64,000 nt of DNA from assembly GCF_001435295.1 (NCBI RefSeq), contig NZ_CM003594.1, positions 2,356,001-2,420,000 of the forward strand, read 5' to 3'. Within the stretch, counting starts at the first letter, position 1; each line of letters opens with the position of its first letter. Under the pieces are notes generated by a model, which did not search any database, was not told where the DNA came from, and saw only the letters and a list, made by a program, of their open reading frames with translations. This DNA comes from Psychrobacter sp. P11F6. Lineage in GTDB: Bacteria > Pseudomonadota > Gammaproteobacteria > Pseudomonadales > Moraxellaceae. Position numbers and translations under genes: made by a program. Positions 61,176-64,000 of this stretch are shown piece after piece.

Positions 61176-62165
61176 CTACTCTGCGACGGCACTTTCAATC
61201 ACTGCATCCAACACATAAGCATATTCTTCGCCTTCTATACTATTGCTATCGTCACTGTCTAATGGGTAACGCTGTAAACGTAATACTTCATCGTGCATGC
61301 CATCATGCTGATAGCCATCGATTTCACCCGTAAAGACTGCCCACTTGCCTTCGCTCGTTTTAATACCTTGTTCATCATAGGTAATGGGTTTCACTTGTAG
61401 ACACATCTCTGAGCCATTATCGGTGCAAGGTATCATTTTCGAGCTTACTGCCCAGAATACGGTCTCACCTTTACTATTATACTTGGCTTGTGAGGTAAGC
61501 CTGCCTTCCCAAATCAACGTTGCTCCGACACTGGTCACTTGGGTTAATATTGGCTTATCACTCTTGAGACTATCATCCTGAGAATTGTTGTCTTTAGCGT
61601 CGCCATCTTTGGCACTGTTAGCTTTCACTAATGTTAACTGGCTTTCACCTTGCATCAGCTGATTTAAACTATTTTCAGCCTTATCAAGCTCGCCACAAGA
61701 CATTTTCGTACTCATACCCTCTTCAATAGTCAAAGTGTGACCTTGCAATTGGTAGCCAGCGCTCATAGTATTACAGCCAACGCTATAACTTAACGTATTC
61801 TCACCTTGGTATTGATTAAAAGACAAACGCACTTGGTCTTTAATATCCGTCAGCATATTTAATGGCTGTGCGCCTTTATCCGTTACAGACATCAATGTCC
61901 AACGATAACGTGAAAGATTGGCAATCATTTTCTCTTCATCGCTCATCTTATCCATCTGAGTTTCATCCGTTACTGCATCAGCGTTCATATCTATGCCATC
62001 ATCGTGTGTTGCATCAGCGCTTGTCTGATTGCCTTCTTGTACGTCACTTTCATTGGGTAAAGAAGCATCTTGGCAAGCACTTATTACCAAGCTTAGTGCC
62101 AACAAACTTGGTAGTAAAGTGAATCGAATTGGCCGTTTTTTAACAGATGAGGTCATAGCAGTCAT
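61176..62165 (-). CDS. META/HslJ-domain lipoprotein with DUF4377-like C-terminus
   Basis: A 329-residue predicted lipoprotein (lipobox VISACQ, Cys about residue 30). An acidic linker (about 35-80) precedes a META domain (about 85-195), with YRWTLMSVTDKG, FNQYQGENTLSYSVGCNTMSAGY and MSTKMSCGELDKAEN. The C-terminal part contains QVKPITYDEQGIKTSEGKWAVF and YAYVLDAVIES, which resemble the DUF4377 pattern (xVxxxT...W..F...I.G). META-domain proteins such as HslJ are linked to heat or novobiocin resistance; the role here is unknown. Starts at 62165 or 62156 are equally possible. Confidence 0.8.
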   Translation of the reverse strand: MTAMTSSVKKRPIRFTLLPSLLALSLVISACQDASLPNESDVQEGNQTSADATHDDGIDMNADAVTDETQMDKMSDEEKMIANLSRYRWTLMSVTDKGAQPLNMLTDIKDQVRLSFNQYQGENTLSYSVGCNTMSAGYQLQGHTLTIEEGMSTKMSCGELDKAENSLNQLMQGESQLTLVKANSAKDGDAKDNNSQDDSLKSDKPILTQVTSVGATLIWEGRLTSQAKYNSKGETVFWAVSSKMIPCTDNGSEMCLQVKPITYDEQGIKTSEGKWAVFTGEIDGYQHDGMHDEVLRLQRYPLDSDDSNSIEGEEYAYVLDAVIESAVAE

Positions 62166-62450
62166 ACCTTGTGGTTATCCCTTTTTTAAGTCAAAGTATT
62201 TAAAAAATCAGGTTAAATATTTAACAATAAGGGGCTGATGATATCCACTTTATTAAAGCGTCACAATTCACCACTATAGCGCCGTTGATTACCATGGTTG
62301 TAACAAAGTGTTTATTTTTATGGATTCATCGTAACTGCTATTTTAATATTTAAAAGTACCATAAAAAATCAATGGTCTCAGATAATTGGAAATTTCATCA
62401 ATTATTCAAGACCATCAATGATGTCACCTTTTTAATTTTTCGCGCTAGTC

Positions 62451-63113
62451 TTACTCGTTTGTATGAGCAATTTTGGCTTTTGCCATATTTTTAATACTGA
62501 AACGCTCATTCATCATTTGATAAAAACGCGCAAGATTTTCGCCCTGCTCATTCGGATTTACGTTAAGGACTTTCCCAAAATCCAAACCGAGATATAGGAC
62601 GATATCAGCAAAGCTTAATTGTTCACCGACCAAATACTCACGACCTTCTAAAATATTTTCAAAATAAGCAAGGGCTTTAACAGCCCGTGCAACAGATGGC
62701 GCGACAAACTCTGGGACTTGCTCAACGCGTTGGGCTTTGGACGGATGGCTGTGTTGAAAAGCCAGCATAAAATTATATAATACCTCAAACTCAGCAATGC
62801 GGCGCATAGCGCACACTTGCGCACGTTGTATTACATCATTCCCCATCACCGAGCGCTCACCATAGACACGGTCGAGATACTCACATACAGCCTGTGAATC
62901 ATTGAGTACCGTGCCATCCCCTAGTGTTAGAACTGGCACGGTCTGCATTGGATTTATTTTGGTGAACTTGTCTGACATTTGCTCATTGGCAGCAAAATCA
63001 ATGTCAATCACGTCCACATCATCCATATCATCGACATCGATACCTTTTGATGCTAACAAAATAAGGGCTTTACGTGGATTGGGTGCAGTACGTGTGACGT
63101 ATAGTTTTTTCAT
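62451..63113 (-). CDS. Glutathione S-transferase-like protein
   Basis: A 220-residue protein with an N-terminal thioredoxin-fold GST domain (about 1-88) and an all-helical C-terminal domain. The cis-proline block is MQTVPVLTLGDGTVLNDSQAVCEYLDRVYG, where Asp-Ser-Gln binds the gamma-glutamyl group, and the C-terminal N-capping region reads LVGEQLSFADIVLYLG. The catalytic residue is unclear: the first helix has TRTAPNPRKAL without the usual Ser/Cys/Tyr in a standard place. Acidic residues between 25 and 42 (DVDDMDDVDVIDID) are unusual. Substrate not known; it stands alone. Confidence 0.85.
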   Translation of the reverse strand: MKKLYVTRTAPNPRKALILLASKGIDVDDMDDVDVIDIDFAANEQMSDKFTKINPMQTVPVLTLGDGTVLNDSQAVCEYLDRVYGERSVMGNDVIQRAQVCAMRRIAEFEVLYNFMLAFQHSHPSKAQRVEQVPEFVAPSVARAVKALAYFENILEGREYLVGEQLSFADIVLYLGLDFGKVLNVNPNEQGENLARFYQMMNERFSIKNMAKAKIAHTNE

Positions 63114-63287
63114 AGCAAACTCCTTGTAAGATTGGACAAAAGCGACTCAACGCTATCTGGTTTTATTATGGTTGTTACGCTGTTGATGATAGATAAAGAC
63201 TTACCATCCTTTATACAACAGTTATATCCTACTCTGCTCATCATAGCAAAGCCTTATTAGGCTTGCTTTTTTGATCAGAGACTAAAC

Positions 63288-63322
63288 AACAAAAAGCCCC
63301 ACAACGTTACGTCATGAGGCTT
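63288..63322 (-). terminator. Terminator of the peroxiredoxin gene
   Basis: On the minus strand AAGCCTCATGACGT and ACGTTGTGGGGCTT form a long stem with a few G-T pairs, followed by TTTTTG. Confidence 0.8.
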
Positions 63323-63347
63323 CATTTCATTCATCCAATCATGCTAC

Positions 63348-63986
63348 TTATTTATTGGGTGCAGGCGTGGTACGTAAATAAGGCTTAATTTCTGTATAAC
63401 CTTTAGGGTATTTAGCCGCGATATCTTCGTTTTTGACACTTGGTGGAATGATGACATCATCACCGTCTTTCCAGTCAACTGGCGTCGCAATATTATATTC
63501 ATCAGACAGTTGCAGAGCATCAATGACACGGATAATCTCGTCAAAATTACGACCACAGCTCGCAGGATAAGTCAGCGTTAAGCGGATTTTTTTATTTGGA
63601 TCAATAATGAAGACACTGCGTACCGTATGTGTGCTATCTGCATTTGGATGCATCATGTCGTATAGCTCAGCGACTTCTTTGTTCGGATCAGCAATGATTG
63701 GAAAATTTAGCTCAGTACCTTGAGTCTCACCAATGTCTTTTGCCCATGCATGATGGTCATCGATACCATCAACAGAGATACAGATTGGCTTAACACCACG
63801 CTTTTGAAATTCGCCATTCAGTGCCGCAGCACGACCAAGCTCAGTAGTACATACTGGCGTAAAATCAGCTGGATGGGAGAAAAAAACGACCCAATTATCG
63901 CCTGCCCAATCGTGGAAATTGATATTACCCTCTGTGGTTGCAGCGTCAAAATTCGGTGCGGTATCGCCTAAACGTAAATGTGCCAT
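63348..63986 (-). CDS. 1-Cys peroxiredoxin, Prx6 type
   Basis: A 212-residue peroxiredoxin that reduces hydroperoxides. The peroxidatic Cys46 is in FSHPADFTPVCTTELGR, the active-site Arg is in RSVFIIDPNKKIRLTLTYP, and the C-terminal extension (PPSVKNEDIAAKYPKGYTEIKPYLR) is the Prx6 hallmark. There is another Cys in PASCGRNFDEII that is common in this branch and not a classical resolving cysteine. With the glutathione peroxidase and MsrB genes it adds to the oxidative-stress defence in the window. The start lies 14 bases from the right edge, and a short RBS (AAGGAATTA) precedes it. Confidence 0.94.
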   Translation of the reverse strand: MAHLRLGDTAPNFDAATTEGNINFHDWAGDNWVVFFSHPADFTPVCTTELGRAAALNGEFQKRGVKPICISVDGIDDHHAWAKDIGETQGTELNFPIIADPNKEVAELYDMMHPNADSTHTVRSVFIIDPNKKIRLTLTYPASCGRNFDEIIRVIDALQLSDEYNIATPVDWKDGDDVIIPPSVKNEDIAAKYPKGYTEIKPYLRTTPAPNK

Positions 63987-64000
63987 GCTTAATTCCTTAG

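Overview
The window looks like a chromosomal segment of a gamma-proteobacterium of the family Moraxellaceae, most likely Psychrobacter. The reasons are the moderate-to-low GC content, a type VI secretion (T6SS) locus with the TagX/TagF/TagN accessory genes typical of the Acinetobacter type, and Psychrobacter-like housekeeping proteins. This assignment rests on protein recognition only; no database was searched.

Layout. 1-3.4 kb: the end of an FAD amine-oxidase-type gene, a short-chain dehydrogenase and an aspartate aminotransferase, followed by tRNA-Asn. 3.9-22.7 kb: two divergent T6SS transcription units. The leftward unit is tagX, a tssJ-like lipoprotein gene, tssK and tssL. The rightward unit is a membrane protein with an LDSS repeat, tssM, tagF, tagN and vgrG, then an unrecognised probable effector, a lipoprotein that is probably its immunity partner, an 8-bp tandem array, a vgrG scrap, an orphan Tdi1-like immunity gene and an ankyrin-like scrap. 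No sheath, Hcp, ClpV, TssA/E/F/G or PAAR gene is present here, so the rest of the machine must be encoded elsewhere or be missing. 22.7-27.2 kb: a copper-response module of two DUF305 genes (one interrupted by a stop codon), a DUF411 lipoprotein and a CusR/CusS-like two-component system, with an exact CusR-type box in the divergent promoter region. 27.4-29.1 kb: a tRNA-Val/tRNA-Asp operon, glutathione peroxidase and MsrB. 29.4-31.2 kb: an AlaA-like aminotransferase fused to an XRE DNA-binding domain, preceded by palindromic operators. 31.3-35.2 kb: a Pit phosphate transporter and a polyphosphate:AMP phosphotransferase. 35.4-40 kb: a conserved hypothetical gene and the ubiquinone genes ubiE-ubiJ-ubiB. 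40-40.9 kb: an IS5-family (IS427-type) insertion sequence with a -1 frameshift. 41-50.5 kb: a D-lactate dehydrogenase-like flavoprotein, ruvB, ruvA, fba, an Ala-rich lipoprotein, pgk, a DksA/YteA-type zinc-finger protein, thiE and pbpG. 50.9-55.4 kb: a GacA-like regulator and PilS/PilR. 55.5-64 kb: ctpA, gpmI, 6S RNA, fxsA, ruvC, a META/DUF4377 lipoprotein, a glutathione S-transferase-like protein and a Prx6-type peroxiredoxin.

How parts fit together. TssJ-like/TssL/TssM make the envelope complex, TssK links it to the baseplate, TagX would open the peptidoglycan, and VgrG with a transthyretin-like tail would carry the protein encoded next to it. fba, pgk and gpmI are glycolytic/gluconeogenic. 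Pit and the PPK2-type enzyme belong to phosphate/polyphosphate metabolism. RuvA, RuvB and RuvC are all present but scattered. Short elements with ends like those of the IS (GGGCGTGTCC...) are sprinkled between genes.

Most interesting: the probable T6SS effector/immunity region with its 8-bp array and immunity-gene debris, and the XRE-aminotransferase fusion with its likely own operators.
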